From Hathewaya histolytica (GTDB taxonomy: Bacteria > Bacillota > Clostridia > Clostridiales > Clostridiaceae): a stretch of DNA of 64,000 nt. The stretch's first letter is position 1. Every line of letters begins with the position of its first letter. The DNA lies in NCBI RefSeq assembly GCF_901482605.1, contig NZ_LR590481.1, positions 2,666,001 through 2,730,000 on the forward strand. The letters are read 5' to 3'. Shown here piece after piece: positions 9,514 through 18,281 of this stretch. The position numbers were made by a program, and so were the translations under genes. Below the pieces are notes generated by a model that saw nothing but the letters and a program-made list of their open reading frames with translations, had not been told where the DNA came from and did no database searches.

Positions 9514-10254
9514 TTACATCACCATACCACCATCTACATTAATAACTTGTCCGGTTATATAAGACCCTTTCTCTGAAACTAAAAAGGCTACCATATTTGC
9601 AACATCTTCTGCACTCCCCATTCTTTTAAGTGGTATAAGTTTTTTAACCTCTTCTTTTACCTTTTCTGAAAGTACTTCTGTCATATCAGTTTTTATAAAT
9701 CCTGGTGCTATTGCATTTACTGTTATTCCTCTGCTTCCAACTTCTTTAGCAAGTGACTTAGTTAAACCTATTACTCCCGCCTTAGAAGATGCATAGTTTA
9801 ATTGTCCTGGATTGCCTACTAATCCCACTACGGAAGAAATATTTATAATACTTCCATTCCTTTGCTTTAACATTACAGGAACTACCTGTCGTACACAGTT
9901 AAAAGTTCCTTTTAAATTTACATCTATAACATTATCAAAATCCTCTTCCTTCATTCTTAGTAAAAGTGTATCTTTTGTTATTCCAGCATTATTTATCAAT
10001 ATATCAATTTTACCAAAATACTCCAAACTCTTCTTTACTAAAGTTTCTACAGATTCAAATTTCGATACATCACATTCTACGCCGATGGCTTCTACACCTT
10101 TAGCCTTTATTTCCTTCAAACAATCCTCTATTAATTCTGTACTTTTTCTATAGTTAACAACTATATTAGCTCCCATTTCTGCAAGCTTTAAAGCTATAGA
10201 TTTTCCAATTCCTCTGCTAGCACCTGTAACTATAGCTACTTTACCATTTAACAT
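9514..10254 (-). CDS. fabG: 3-oxoacyl-ACP reductase
   Basis: FabG reduces 3-oxoacyl-ACP with NADPH. This 246-residue short-chain dehydrogenase has the nucleotide-binding motif TGASRGIGKSIA, NNAG (NNAGITKDTLLLRM), the catalytic Ser in NISSVVG, the YASSKAG Tyr-Lys pair, and the ending SYITGQVINVDGGMVM typical of FabG. It starts 12 bases after fabD. Assignment is firm. Confidence 0.97.
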   Translation of the reverse strand: MLNGKVAIVTGASRGIGKSIALKLAEMGANIVVNYRKSTELIEDCLKEIKAKGVEAIGVECDVSKFESVETLVKKSLEYFGKIDILINNAGITKDTLLLRMKEEDFDNVIDVNLKGTFNCVRQVVPVMLKQRNGSIINISSVVGLVGNPGQLNYASSKAGVIGLTKSLAKEVGSRGITVNAIAPGFIKTDMTEVLSEKVKEEVKKLIPLKRMGSAEDVANMVAFLVSEKGSYITGQVINVDGGMVM

Positions 10255-10266
10255 ATACTTTCCTCC

Positions 10267-11193
10267 TTAAAGAGAACTCACAGCTTTCTCTAAGCCATTT
10301 AAATCCTCTATGCTAAGTACTTTAACCTTTCTATTTATCCTCTTAACAAACCCACTTAACACCTTGGATGGACCTATTTCAACAAATGTATCTATACCTT
10401 TTAAAATCATATTCTCAATAGATTTCTCCCACAAAACAGGCTTCATAACTTGTTGTTTTAACATTTCTGTAATTCTACTCTCATCCATCTCTTCTCCAGT
10501 AACATTAGTGATTATAGGATATTTGAATTTGTTTATTTTTATATGTTTAAGTACTAACTCCAACTTCTCTGCTGCTGGCTCTAACATTTTTGTATGAAAG
10601 GGTCCACTTACAGGTAGTTCTATAGCTTTAATTGCCCCCATATCTAAAGCTAATTTACACGCTTCTTTAATAGCTTGAACCTCTCCACCTATTACTATTT
10701 GTTTTGGACAATTTAAATTTGATATATCTACAAAACCTTTTGACTTAGCTTCCTGTATTACACTTCTAACTTCATCATATTTAAGTCCTATAATAGCTGC
10801 CATACTGCCAACTCCATATGGAACAGCCTCTTGCATAAATTTCCCCCTTTTACTAACTAGAGCAATAGCTTCTTCAAAAGAAATAGCTCCATTACAGACA
10901 AGAGCAGAGTATTCACCAAGACTCAATCCAGCAGCAATCTTTGGAGTTATCCCTTTATTTTCTAAAGCTTTAAGTATAGCTATACTTACGGTTAATATGG
11001 CTGGTTGAGTATTCTCCGTCCTATCCAGTTCTTCTTTAGATCCTTTAAAGCAAAGTTCACTTAAATTAAACCTTAAAACATCATTGGCTTTATGAAAAAT
11101 ATCCTGACTCTCTTTTATATTGTCATAAAACTCTTTTCCCATACCAACATATTGAGATCCTTGCCCAGGAAATACAAAAGCTATATTGGCCAT
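10267..11193 (-). CDS. fabD: Malonyl-CoA:ACP transacylase
   Basis: FabD moves malonyl from CoA to ACP to supply extender units. The 308-residue protein opens with FVFPGQGSQYVGMGK. The nucleophilic serine is S91 in GLSLGEYSAL; a histidine is in GPFHTKML. The variant GLSLG replaces the common GHSLG and is familiar in Firmicutes. It starts three bases beyond the fabK stop, so the two are probably translationally coupled. Confidence 0.97.
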   Translation of the reverse strand: MANIAFVFPGQGSQYVGMGKEFYDNIKESQDIFHKANDVLRFNLSELCFKGSKEELDRTENTQPAILTVSIAILKALENKGITPKIAAGLSLGEYSALVCNGAISFEEAIALVSKRGKFMQEAVPYGVGSMAAIIGLKYDEVRSVIQEAKSKGFVDISNLNCPKQIVIGGEVQAIKEACKLALDMGAIKAIELPVSGPFHTKMLEPAAEKLELVLKHIKINKFKYPIITNVTGEEMDESRITEMLKQQVMKPVLWEKSIENMILKGIDTFVEIGPSKVLSGFVKRINRKVKVLSIEDLNGLEKAVSSL

Positions 11194-11196
11194 ATA

Positions 11197-12135
11197 CTAA
11201 TCCTCCCCAAAACTTCTTATACTATTTTGAAATTCAATAAATATTTCTTCTATAATTTCACTACAGCTCTGTTCCTTTTTTATTAATCCAGCAACCTGGC
11301 CCGCCATAACAGAGCCTTCTTGTACTTCACCTTCCCTTGCTGCTTTTCTTAAAGTTCCAGCACCTAGCTTATCAAGCTCCTCTTTATCTACCCCTTCTTT
11401 CTCCATAGTCACAAACCTTCTCGATAATTTATTTCTAATTACTCTAACGGGATGTCCTGTGGCTCTACCCGTAACTACAGTATCTATATCCTTTGCATTT
11501 ATAACCTTATGTTTATAATTTTCATGAATTGTACATTCCTTTGCTACTAAAAATCTAGTTCCTAACTGTACCCCACTAGCTCCTAGCATAAATGCTGCTG
11601 CCACACCTCTTCCATCTCCTATGCCACCTGCAGCAATAACAGGTATATTAACAGCATCTACAACTTGTGGTACTGCTACCATAGTTGTAAGTTCCCCGAC
11701 ATGCCCTCCTGCCTCACATCCCTCTACAATTAAAGCATCAGCCCCAGCTCTTTCCATTCTCTTAGCTAAAGCTACAGAAGCTACTACAGGAATAACCTTT
11801 ATTCCATGTTCCTTCCACCTATCCATGTACTTACCTGGATTGCCTGCACCAGTAGTAATCACTCTTATACCTTCCTCGCAAACAAGTTCCGCAATTTCAT
11901 CAGCATATGGGCTTAAAAGCATAATATTTACTCCAAAAATTTTATCGGTAAGCGTTTTAGCTTTCCTTATTTCTTCCCTTACATACTCTGTAGGTGCATT
12001 TCCAGCAGCAATTAAACCAAGTCCACCTGCATTAGATACAGCAGATGCAAGTGAACTATCAGCAACCCAGGCCATTCCCCCTTGAAATATAGGGTATTTT
12101 ATATCTAGAATTTCGCATAGTCTATAATTAAACAT
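11197..12135 (-). CDS. fabK: FMN-dependent enoyl-ACP reductase II
   Basis: FabK does the last reduction of the elongation cycle with FMN and NADH. This 312-residue TIM-barrel protein of the nitronate monooxygenase-like fold shows YPIFQGGMAWVAD, NAGGLGLIAAGN, VEGCEAGGHVG and VIAAGGIGDGRG, the flavin-binding loops of FabK. I chose the ATG at 12135 (MFNYRLCEILDIKYP) because GGAGG lies five bases upstream; a longer frame opens at 12159. FabK, unlike FabI, is insensitive to triclosan (established for the family). It follows acpP by 29 bases. Confidence 0.96.
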   Translation of the reverse strand: MFNYRLCEILDIKYPIFQGGMAWVADSSLASAVSNAGGLGLIAAGNAPTEYVREEIRKAKTLTDKIFGVNIMLLSPYADEIAELVCEEGIRVITTGAGNPGKYMDRWKEHGIKVIPVVASVALAKRMERAGADALIVEGCEAGGHVGELTTMVAVPQVVDAVNIPVIAAGGIGDGRGVAAAFMLGASGVQLGTRFLVAKECTIHENYKHKVINAKDIDTVVTGRATGHPVRVIRNKLSRRFVTMEKEGVDKEELDKLGAGTLRKAAREGEVQEGSVMAGQVAGLIKKEQSCSEIIEEIFIEFQNSIRSFGED

Positions 12136-12164
12136 ATTAACCTCCACATACTTTGCCACTAGAT

Positions 12165-12395
12165 TTATTTTGTCTTTTTTTCTATATAGCTAACAACCTC
12201 ACCTACAGTTTTTATACCTTCTATATCCTCATTTGGAATCTCGACATCGAATTCCTCTTCTAGGGACATAACAATTTCAAATATTTCAAGAGAATCTACT
12301 CCTAAATCTTCAATTAATTTTGACTCTAATTTGATTTCTTCTTCTTCAACACCTAATTGATTAATAATAACATTTTTCACTTTTTCAAATATCAT
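12165..12395 (-). CDS. acpP: Acyl carrier protein
   Basis: This 76-residue acidic four-helix protein has the phosphopantetheine serine in [12 protein letters not shown] (DSL motif), and the N-terminus [15 protein letters not shown] is typical. It carries acyl chains between all Fab enzymes of the cluster. The ATG has AAGGAG upstream. The leader contains a FabT-like operator and a -10-like element, so acpP and the genes after it may have their own promoter. Confidence 0.97.
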   Translation of the reverse strand: MIFEKVKNVIINQLGVEEEEIKLESKLIEDLGVDSLEIFEIVMSLEEEFDVEIPNEDIEGIKTVGEVVSYIEKKTK

Positions 12396-12426
12396 ATTAT
12401 ACCACTCCTTGTATTTTTTTATATTT

Positions 12427-12445
12427 TATTTTGATAGTCAAAGTA
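12427..12445. promoter_or_regulatory. FabT-like operator upstream of acpP
   Basis: TATTTTGA-TAG-TCAAAGTA is a palindrome with 8-base arms, differing by one base from the operator upstream of fabT (13945-13963). It directly follows the -10-like TATAAT (12445-12450, minus strand), so a bound repressor would block initiation. A clear -35 is not seen; ATAGAA at 12468-12473 is weak. Confidence 0.7.
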
Positions 12446-12461
12446 TTATATATAATATATA

Positions 12462-13433
12462 TCATAGTTCTATTAGTGCCCCACCCCAAGTTAATCCTGA
12501 ACCAAAGCCAACTATGATTATTTTTGTCCCACTTTTTAAAATTCCATCTTCTCTCATTTCACTTAAAGCAATTCCAATACTTGCACTGGAAGTATTGCCA
12601 TAGGCTTGTAAATTTACATAAAACCTATCCATGCTAAGAGATAATCTTTTAGCCACCGCTTCTATTATTCTATAATTTGCTTGATGACATACTATATAGT
12701 CTATATTATCTAGAGTTTCTTCATTCTTATCTAAGAGTTCTCTTATGCATTTATCTACCTTAGTAACAGCAAACTTAAAAACTTCCTTACCATTCATCTT
12801 TATTTTTTCAAAATCCCTATGTAACTCTTTCGTAAAAGGTGTAGAAAAATCCATATTTCCACAAGTTAGGACACTTGCACCACTACCATCTGATCCTAAT
12901 ATAACATCTATAATTTCTTCCTTACTTCCTTCACCTATTATCATGGCAGATGCCCCATCACCAAATAGAACACAAGTATTTCTATCTTTCCAATCAACAA
13001 CCTTTGATAGCACTTCAGCACCTATAATTAGAACAGTTTTATACATACCACTATTAATATAAGCCTTTGCACAAGAAAGTGCATAAACAAAGCCTGAACA
13101 CGCAGCCAAAATATCAAAAGCCACAGCATTTTTAGCCCCAAGCATATTTTGCACTTCACAAGCAGCTGATGGAAAAAAAGATTTAGGTGAAGATGTACTT
13201 ACCAATATCAAGTCTATATCTAAAGGATGTATACCTGAATTGTTTATAGCAGCTTTAGCTGCTTTACAAGCAAGGTCTACCACACTTTCGCCCTCACTTA
13301 TCCTTCTTTCTTTAATCCCTGTTCTTGAAGTTATCCATTGGTCACTAGTATCCACCATATTTGATAGTTCTTCATTAGTAAGTACTTTCTCAGGCACATA
13401 CATACCCATACCCAGAATATTTGTCTTTAACAT
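12462..13433 (-). CDS. fabH: 3-oxoacyl-ACP synthase III
   Basis: FabH starts fatty-acid synthesis by joining acyl-CoA to malonyl-ACP. The 323-residue protein has the catalytic Cys C112 in DILAACSGF, His in VCHQANYRI and Asn in AYGNTSSASIG. It opens with ILGMGMYVPEKVLTN. The ATG is preceded by AAGGAG. It lies just after fabT (29-base gap) and is probably transcribed with it from the fabT promoter. Its substrate range (straight or branched) cannot be read from the sequence. Confidence 0.97.
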   Translation of the reverse strand: MLKTNILGMGMYVPEKVLTNEELSNMVDTSDQWITSRTGIKERRISEGESVVDLACKAAKAAINNSGIHPLDIDLILVSTSSPKSFFPSAACEVQNMLGAKNAVAFDILAACSGFVYALSCAKAYINSGMYKTVLIIGAEVLSKVVDWKDRNTCVLFGDGASAMIIGEGSKEEIIDVILGSDGSGASVLTCGNMDFSTPFTKELHRDFEKIKMNGKEVFKFAVTKVDKCIRELLDKNEETLDNIDYIVCHQANYRIIEAVAKRLSLSMDRFYVNLQAYGNTSSASIGIALSEMREDGILKSGTKIIIVGFGSGLTWGGALIEL

Positions 13434-13462
13434 ATATTCTCCTTCTTTCTAAATAACTAAAA

Positions 13463-13912
13463 TTAATCTAAGTTATAATTTTCTCTAAAAAAGTTATTTA
13501 GTTTTTCTAAAGAATTAATTAACACTTTTTCTTCCTCTTCTGTTAGGCCTTCTATAGTAGCTTTTATCATATCTGAGTGAAACTTTTGGTGGACCCTATA
13601 AGCAAGTTTTCCTTTTCTAGTAAGTTCTATTAATACCACTCTTCTATCAGTATCACTTCTCATTCTCTCTACATAACCCTTTTTAACAAGGTTATTTATA
13701 GCTATAGTTAAAGTTCCTACTGTTATTTTTAAATCACTTGCTATTTCACTCATGGTACGACTACTATACATTCCTACGGCATCTATAGTGTGTATTTCTG
13801 TTATGGATAAATCCTTTAGATTTCCCTCTTTTATTGCATTCTGTTCTATTAATAATATGTCGTTAAAGTTTTGAACTAATAATTCGTTTAATATATTAAT
13901 GGACTTACTCAA
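13463..13912 (-). CDS. fabT: MarR-family fatty-acid synthesis repressor
   Basis: This 149-residue winged-helix protein has an HTH around MSEIASDLKITVGTLTIAINNLVKKGYVERMR and a wing with DRRVVLIELTRKG. By family and position, the first gene of a fab operon in streptococcal order, it is FabT, which represses fab genes when complexed with long-chain acyl-ACP. Two matching palindromes, one over its own -10 and one before acpP, support autoregulation. The start is TTG with a weak GGTGAT ribosome site. Confidence 0.92.
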   Translation of the reverse strand: MSKSINILNELLVQNFNDILLIEQNAIKEGNLKDLSITEIHTIDAVGMYSSRTMSEIASDLKITVGTLTIAINNLVKKGYVERMRSDTDRRVVLIELTRKGKLAYRVHQKFHSDMIKATIEGLTEEEEKVLINSLEKLNNFFRENYNLD

Positions 13913-13944
13913 AAAATATCACCACACTAGATTTGATTTTAAAA

Positions 13945-13963
13945 TACTTTGATAGTCAAAGTA
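13945..13963. promoter_or_regulatory. FabT-like operator over the fabT promoter
   Basis: TACTTTGA-TAG-TCAAAGTA is a perfect palindrome with 8-base arms and a 3-base centre. It overlaps the -10 of the fabT promoter and closely resembles the acpP-proximal site. It also resembles the TTTGA-centred sites known for streptococcal FabT. Confidence 0.8.
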
Positions 13964-13988
13964 TATTAAAATTTTATTATTTTGTCAA
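13960..13988 (-). promoter_or_regulatory. fabT-fabH promoter
   Basis: On the minus strand TTGACA (13983-13988) and TATACT (13960-13965) are separated by exactly 17 bases, a near-consensus vegetative promoter. The -10 overlaps the FabT operator. Confidence 0.8.
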
Positions 13989-14003
13989 TAAGTTAATTAT
14001 TAA

Positions 14004-14035
14004 CAAAAAGAAAACAGCCTTACATACGCTGTTTA
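14004..14035 (-). terminator. Terminator overlapping the end of the 85-residue gene
   Basis: On the minus strand AAACAGC and GCTGTTT pair around a loop holding the stop codon, followed by a T-rich run (TTTTCTTTTTG). Confidence 0.65.
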
Positions 14036-14277
14036 TCTGTTATATTATATGCCCCTTGTTTTTTCTCTACTACATTTGATTTTGTTGTGGTAAGATTAAA
14101 TATAGAGACTATAATATATGCACTCCAAGAAAAAATAAATAAAATACATAAAACTTTTCCTAATCCAAAATAAGAATCTTTTTTCTTACCTATTATTATT
14201 ATTGATAAAATTATAGTAACTATTGTTCCAAAAAAACCTACATTGTATAAAACACTTGATAAAATATCTAATACCAT
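14020..14277 (-). CDS. Small membrane protein, 85 residues
   Basis: Two hydrophobic segments are visible, about residues 9-29 (YNVGFFGTIVTIILSIIIIG) and 42-62 (VLCILFIFSWSAYIIVSIFNL), with a polar tail (KSNVVEKKQGAYNITDKQRM). It is probably a two-helix integral membrane protein. I do not recognise the family. It stands alone between fabT and the divergent DnaD gene, and its stop lies within its own terminator hairpin. Upstream is GGAGAG-like sequence. Function unknown. Confidence 0.65.
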   Translation of the reverse strand: MVLDILSSVLYNVGFFGTIVTIILSIIIIGKKKDSYFGLGKVLCILFIFSWSAYIIVSIFNLTTTKSNVVEKKQGAYNITDKQRM

Positions 14278-14481
14278 AACTTATTACTCTCCTATACTGT
14301 TTTATAACTTATAATAATTATCGTAAATTAAAAAATTAAATTAATACTTTATAACTATATTTAACTTACATATTATTTCCAATAATTTGAAAAATGTTTC
14401 TATATGTTATATAATATATACTTACAGGTTACATAATATTAAAATTAGATACTTAAAACACATTAGAAGGGTTGAGGGTAC

Positions 14482-15450
14482 ATGAATACCTTTATGTTTA
14501 ATAATAAAAACAATAAATTCACTTTTGTTAGTAATATATTTATTGAAAAATATATGCCAAAAGCAAGGGGTGAATACGTTAAAATATATCTACTGGGATT
14601 AAAATATGCACTAAGTGGGGAAGTTGGTGCTTCTTCTTCTATTATAGCTAGTAGTTTAAACTTATTAGAATCAGAAGTTTTAAATGCTTGGACATTCTGG
14701 AATGATGAAGGAGTTGTAAAACTAACGCCTGTAGATAATAGTGGTAACTACTCTATAGAATTCTTAGATTTAAATAATTGTGAGGATGATACTAAGATCA
14801 ATTTATTAGAAGAGTTATATGATAATTCTATAAAAGAAATGCTCCAGGACATAGAAAAATTTTTAGGTCGTCCCCTTTCATCTAAAGAAATGACCATGTA
14901 TTTAAGTTGGCAAAAAGACTTTAACTTTTCTCCTGAGCTAATACTAATACTTATACAGTATTGTGTTTCAAAGGGAAAGACTGATTACAGATATATAGAA
15001 AAAATAGCTATAGTTTGGCATGATAAAAATATAAGGTCTATAGATGATGCTCAAATATTTATTAAACAACACGAAGATAGATGGATTAAAATTAAAAAAA
15101 TACTTACATATCTAGGAATGCAAAACTCCGAAGTTATGAAACCACAAGAACAATTAATCACAAAGTGGATAAATACATATAAATTCCCTATTGAAGTTAT
15201 CTATAACGCTTGTGATATATGCTTTCAACGAATAAACAAAGCTGATTTTAAATATATAGATGGGATTTTAAATAGTTGGTTTAAAGATGGTGTTAAATCT
15301 ATAGAAGATATTGAAAAAAACAGAAAAAAATCTCCTAAATACTATAAAGGTAAGACTGTTTCAAAAGGAAGTTTTGGAAACTATGAACAGAGAAATTATG
15401 ATTTTAATGATTTAGAGAAAAAATTACTAGGATGGGATAGGAATGATTAG
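14482..15450 (+). CDS. DnaD-domain replication protein
   Basis: This 322-residue protein pairs with the downstream ATPase gene. The N-terminal half looks like a winged helix (YLLGLKYALSGEVGASSSIIASSLNLLESEVLNAWTFWNDEGVV). Two DnaB-2/DnaD-type helical modules follow, shown by FLGRPLSSKEMTMYLSWQKDFNFSPELILILIQYCVSKG and by AYD-like INTYKFPIEVIYNACD. In Firmicutes DnaD proteins help load the replicative helicase at origins and stalled forks. It overlaps the next gene by eight bases, so the products are made together. Whether it restarts forks or acts at oriC cannot be told. Confidence 0.9.
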   Translation: MNTFMFNNKNNKFTFVSNIFIEKYMPKARGEYVKIYLLGLKYALSGEVGASSSIIASSLNLLESEVLNAWTFWNDEGVVKLTPVDNSGNYSIEFLDLNNCEDDTKINLLEELYDNSIKEMLQDIEKFLGRPLSSKEMTMYLSWQKDFNFSPELILILIQYCVSKGKTDYRYIEKIAIVWHDKNIRSIDDAQIFIKQHEDRWIKIKKILTYLGMQNSEVMKPQEQLITKWINTYKFPIEVIYNACDICFQRINKADFKYIDGILNSWFKDGVKSIEDIEKNRKKSPKYYKGKTVSKGSFGNYEQRNYDFNDLEKKLLGWDRND

Positions 15451-16426
15451 AAAATATAAAGAAGAAATTGCAAAGATCTATGAAATTCTTCAAGAAAAAT
15501 CTAAATCTGAACTTAAAAGTAGAAAGGATGAAATAGAAAAAGTTCTTCCAGAAGTTATATCTATAGAAAAGAAAATTGCAAAACTTTGTATAGATGTATC
15601 TATAAATACTTTAAAACAGATGGATAATAGAGATAATTACTTACACGAATTAAAAAATACTATTACAGATCTTAAAATGAAAAAATCTGAACTCCTAGTT
15701 GAAAAAGGTTATCCTATGGACTACTTAAATCTACATTTTCAATGTAGCAAATGCAATGATACTGGATTTATAGGAGCTACTAGATGTGATTGTTATAAAA
15801 AACACCTAGCAGATATATACTATAAAAATTCTGACTTAAGGGATTCTCTTAGTGAAAATAATTTTAAAAGTTTTAATTTAAATTTGTATAGGGATAATAG
15901 AGGTAATAATGAACCTGAATCCCCTAGGCAGAATATGAGAAAAATATTTTCGAAGGCAACTAACTTTATAAATACATTTTATTCAACTGGGGAAAATTTA
16001 TTCTTCTATGGTGGTTCTGGGACAGGAAAGACGTTCCTTTCTTATTGTATAGCGAAGGAGCTTTTAGACAAAGGTTATCTTGTAATATATAAAACTGCCG
16101 ATGAATTAATAAAAAATTTAAATGAAATTAGATTTCATGGCAATAAAGAGTTAGAAGAATCTATTCTAAATTGTGACTTACTTATAATCGATGATTTAGG
16201 CACAGAACATAAAACTGATATAAGTAGATCCGAATTATTTAATTTAATTAATAAAAAGCTGTTAAAAAATAAGAGCATGCTTATATCTTCAAATTATCAA
16301 CTGGAATACTTAATGGAAAATTATTCCGAGAGGATAACATCAAGACTATTAGGAAACTTCACCATATGTAAGTTTTACGGTGAAGATATTAGGATAAGGA
16401 ATAATTTAACAAAATTAATAGATTAA
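15443..16426 (+). CDS. dnaC: DnaC/DnaI-type helicase loader ATPase
   Basis: This 327-residue AAA+ protein is of the DnaI/DnaC type, which loads the DnaB helicase on DNA. The N-terminal half is helical, then a zinc-binding cluster appears (CSKCNDTGFIGATRCDCYKK, about 110-130). Walker A is FYGGSGTGKTFL and Walker B is LLIIDDLGTE, followed by an arginine-finger-like SERITSRLLGNF. It overlaps the DnaD gene by eight bases. The DnaB helicase lies at 50888-52216. A terminator follows. Confidence 0.93.
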   Translation: MIRKYKEEIAKIYEILQEKSKSELKSRKDEIEKVLPEVISIEKKIAKLCIDVSINTLKQMDNRDNYLHELKNTITDLKMKKSELLVEKGYPMDYLNLHFQCSKCNDTGFIGATRCDCYKKHLADIYYKNSDLRDSLSENNFKSFNLNLYRDNRGNNEPESPRQNMRKIFSKATNFINTFYSTGENLFFYGGSGTGKTFLSYCIAKELLDKGYLVIYKTADELIKNLNEIRFHGNKELEESILNCDLLIIDDLGTEHKTDISRSELFNLINKKLLKNKSMLISSNYQLEYLMENYSERITSRLLGNFTICKFYGEDIRIRNNLTKLID

Positions 16427-16440
16427 TAGAAATATTTTTC

Positions 16441-16480
16441 AAAAGAGTACTTTGCTTCATAATAAGGTACTCTTTTTTAT
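16441..16480 (+). terminator. Terminator after dnaC
   Basis: AAAAGAGTAC pairs with GTACTCTTTT (16467-16476), followed by TTTTAT. Confidence 0.85.
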
Positions 16481-16529
16481 ACTAAAATAAATGTTTGTAT
16501 GTCGTTTTTTATCACTTATTGTTCGACTT

Positions 16530-16545
16530 TGTAGTGCAGACTACA
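16530..16545. promoter_or_regulatory. Candidate Crp-family operator upstream of DUF969
   Basis: TGTAGT-GCAG-ACTACA is a perfect 6-base-arm palindrome. A TATAAT lies at 16567-16572 on the plus strand. If transcription starts near 16579, the palindrome centre is at about -41.5, the class II activator position for Crp/Fnr proteins. A Crp-family gene lies at the end of this gene group (19468-20145). The regulator-site pairing is inferred. Confidence 0.45.
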
Positions 16546-16637
16546 GAAAAATTTTAAAATTATTCGTATAATTAATAATAACATATTTAAAACTTTCAAA
16601 ATAAAAAATTTTTAAGAAAAGAAAGGAAGGTTATAAA

Positions 16638-17309
16638 ATGATAAAACTTTTAGGTATACTTATTGTAATAATTGGATTCATTCTAAAACTAGATACTATT
16701 TCAGTAGTCATAGTGTCTGGTATAGTTACTGCACTTGTATCTGGTATTGACTTCATGTCCTTCTTAGATATTCTCGGCAAATCTTTTGTTGAAACAAGAT
16801 ATATGACACTATTTGTACTTACCTTACCTGTTATAGGTATATGTGAAAGATACGGTTTAAAGGAAAAGGCTATAGACCTTATACAAAAAGCTAAAAAACT
16901 TACTACTGGTAGAATTTTAGTTCTTTACTTATTTATAAGAGAATTAGCTGCTATAGCTTCTGTAAGACTTGGAGGACATCCTCAATTTATAAGACCTCTT
17001 ATCAACCCAATGGCACAGGGTGCTGCCATAAGTAAATATAAAGATGTGGATGAAGAGAGTGAAGACGTTATAAAAGGTATGGCTGCTGCTGCTGAAAACT
17101 ATGGTAACTTTTACGGACAGAACGTTTTCATTGCAAATTCAGGAGTTTTATTAATTGTAGGAACTTTAAGCGAACTTGGGTATAAAGTAACTCAGGTAGA
17201 TGTAGCTAAATATTCAATTCCTATAGCTATATGTGCATTTATTCTTGGATCATTACAATTCCTATGGTTAGATAAAAAGTTAGATATGAAAATGAAAAAA
17301 AATAAATAA
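16638..17309 (+). CDS. DUF969 family membrane protein
   Basis: This 223-residue integral membrane protein has about five or six hydrophobic segments (starting IKLLGILIVIIGFILKLDTISVVIVSG). It has a conserved-looking middle loop (IRELAAIASVRLGGHPQFIRPLINPMAQGAA) and a cytosolic-like MAAAAENYGNFYGQN. It matches DUF969, which is nearly always paired with DUF979. Both show the repeated Gly/Ala/Pro-rich loops of small-solute transporters, but the substrate is not established here. AAGGAAGG precedes the ATG. With pcp downstream, pyroglutamate or pyroglutamyl peptides are a reasonable guess. Confidence 0.85.
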   Translation: MIKLLGILIVIIGFILKLDTISVVIVSGIVTALVSGIDFMSFLDILGKSFVETRYMTLFVLTLPVIGICERYGLKEKAIDLIQKAKKLTTGRILVLYLFIRELAAIASVRLGGHPQFIRPLINPMAQGAAISKYKDVDEESEDVIKGMAAAAENYGNFYGQNVFIANSGVLLIVGTLSELGYKVTQVDVAKYSIPIAICAFILGSLQFLWLDKKLDMKMKKNK

Positions 17310-17323
17310 GGAGGATTGAAATT

Positions 17324-18253
17324 ATGGATATAAAGCAAATCTCAATAATGTTATTGGAATTTTTCTATATGTTAACTGGTATTATAATGCTAATGACAAC
17401 TTATTTTATATTAAAAGATGACAAACATCCTACAAGAATTGGTACAGCTTCATTTTGGTCTATATTAGGCTTCATATTTATATTCGGAAAATACGTTCCT
17501 TCTAAATTAGTAGGTGCTCTACTTTTAATAATAGGTCTTCTTACATTAACTAAACAAGTTAAAATTGGTTCTATTAAAACTATTTCTGATAGTTTTAGAG
17601 AAGAACAATCCAAAAAAATTGGTGGAAAAATATTCATTCCTTCTTTAGCCTTAGCTGTAGTAGCTTTTGCTGTAGCTCAATATACTAAGCTTGGTGGTCA
17701 AGTAGCTATAGGTATGTCAGCTTTAGCAGGTCTTATTCTTACTTTATTTATAACTAAATCTCCAGCAAAGAATATTGCTCTTGATGGTGATAGGATGTTA
17801 CAACAAGTTGGATCTTCTAGTATACTTCCTCAATTACTTGCAGCTCTAGGAACTGTATTTACTGCTGCTGGAGTTGGTCAGGTTATTTCTAAAGGAATAT
17901 CAACAATAATTCCTCAAGGAAATATCTTATTAGGTGTTACAGCTTACTGCTTAGGAATGGCTATATTTACAATGATAATGGGAAATGCCTTCGCTGCATT
18001 TGCAGTTATAACAGCTGGTGTTGGTGTTCCATTTGTATTTGCCCAAGGTGCTAACCCTGCTATAGCTGGTGCTCTAGCTTTAACTGCTGGATATTGTGGA
18101 ACATTATTAACTCCAATGGCTGCAAACTTCAACATAGTTCCTGCTGCTTTATTGGAAAGTAAAAATAAAAATAGAGTAATAATATCCCAAGCTCCTGTAG
18201 CTATATTATTACTAATAATTCATATAGCACTTATGTATTTCTTAGCATTTTAA
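17324..18253 (+). CDS. DUF979 family membrane protein
   Basis: The 309-residue protein has eight to ten hydrophobic segments. It is the usual partner of DUF969 and starts 14 bases after it behind AAGGAGG. Loops such as GNAFAAFAVITAGVGVPF and ALTAGYCGTLLTPMAANFNIVPAALLE resemble permease half-sites. The two together probably make one transporter (inference). It is followed at 28 bases by pcp. No ATPase or solute-binding protein gene is nearby, which argues for a secondary carrier. Confidence 0.85.
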   Translation: MDIKQISIMLLEFFYMLTGIIMLMTTYFILKDDKHPTRIGTASFWSILGFIFIFGKYVPSKLVGALLLIIGLLTLTKQVKIGSIKTISDSFREEQSKKIGGKIFIPSLALAVVAFAVAQYTKLGGQVAIGMSALAGLILTLFITKSPAKNIALDGDRMLQQVGSSSILPQLLAALGTVFTAAGVGQVISKGISTIIPQGNILLGVTAYCLGMAIFTMIMGNAFAAFAVITAGVGVPFVFAQGANPAIAGALALTAGYCGTLLTPMAANFNIVPAALLESKNKNRVIISQAPVAILLLIIHIALMYFLAF

Positions 18254-18281
18254 ATTTATTGATAAATAGGGGGTATTAATA

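Noticed and set aside
8746-9576. A 276-codon open frame on the plus strand
   Set aside because: It lies wholly antisense to fabF and the fabG end. The composition reflects the reverse of a conserved coding region, and there is no ribosome site.
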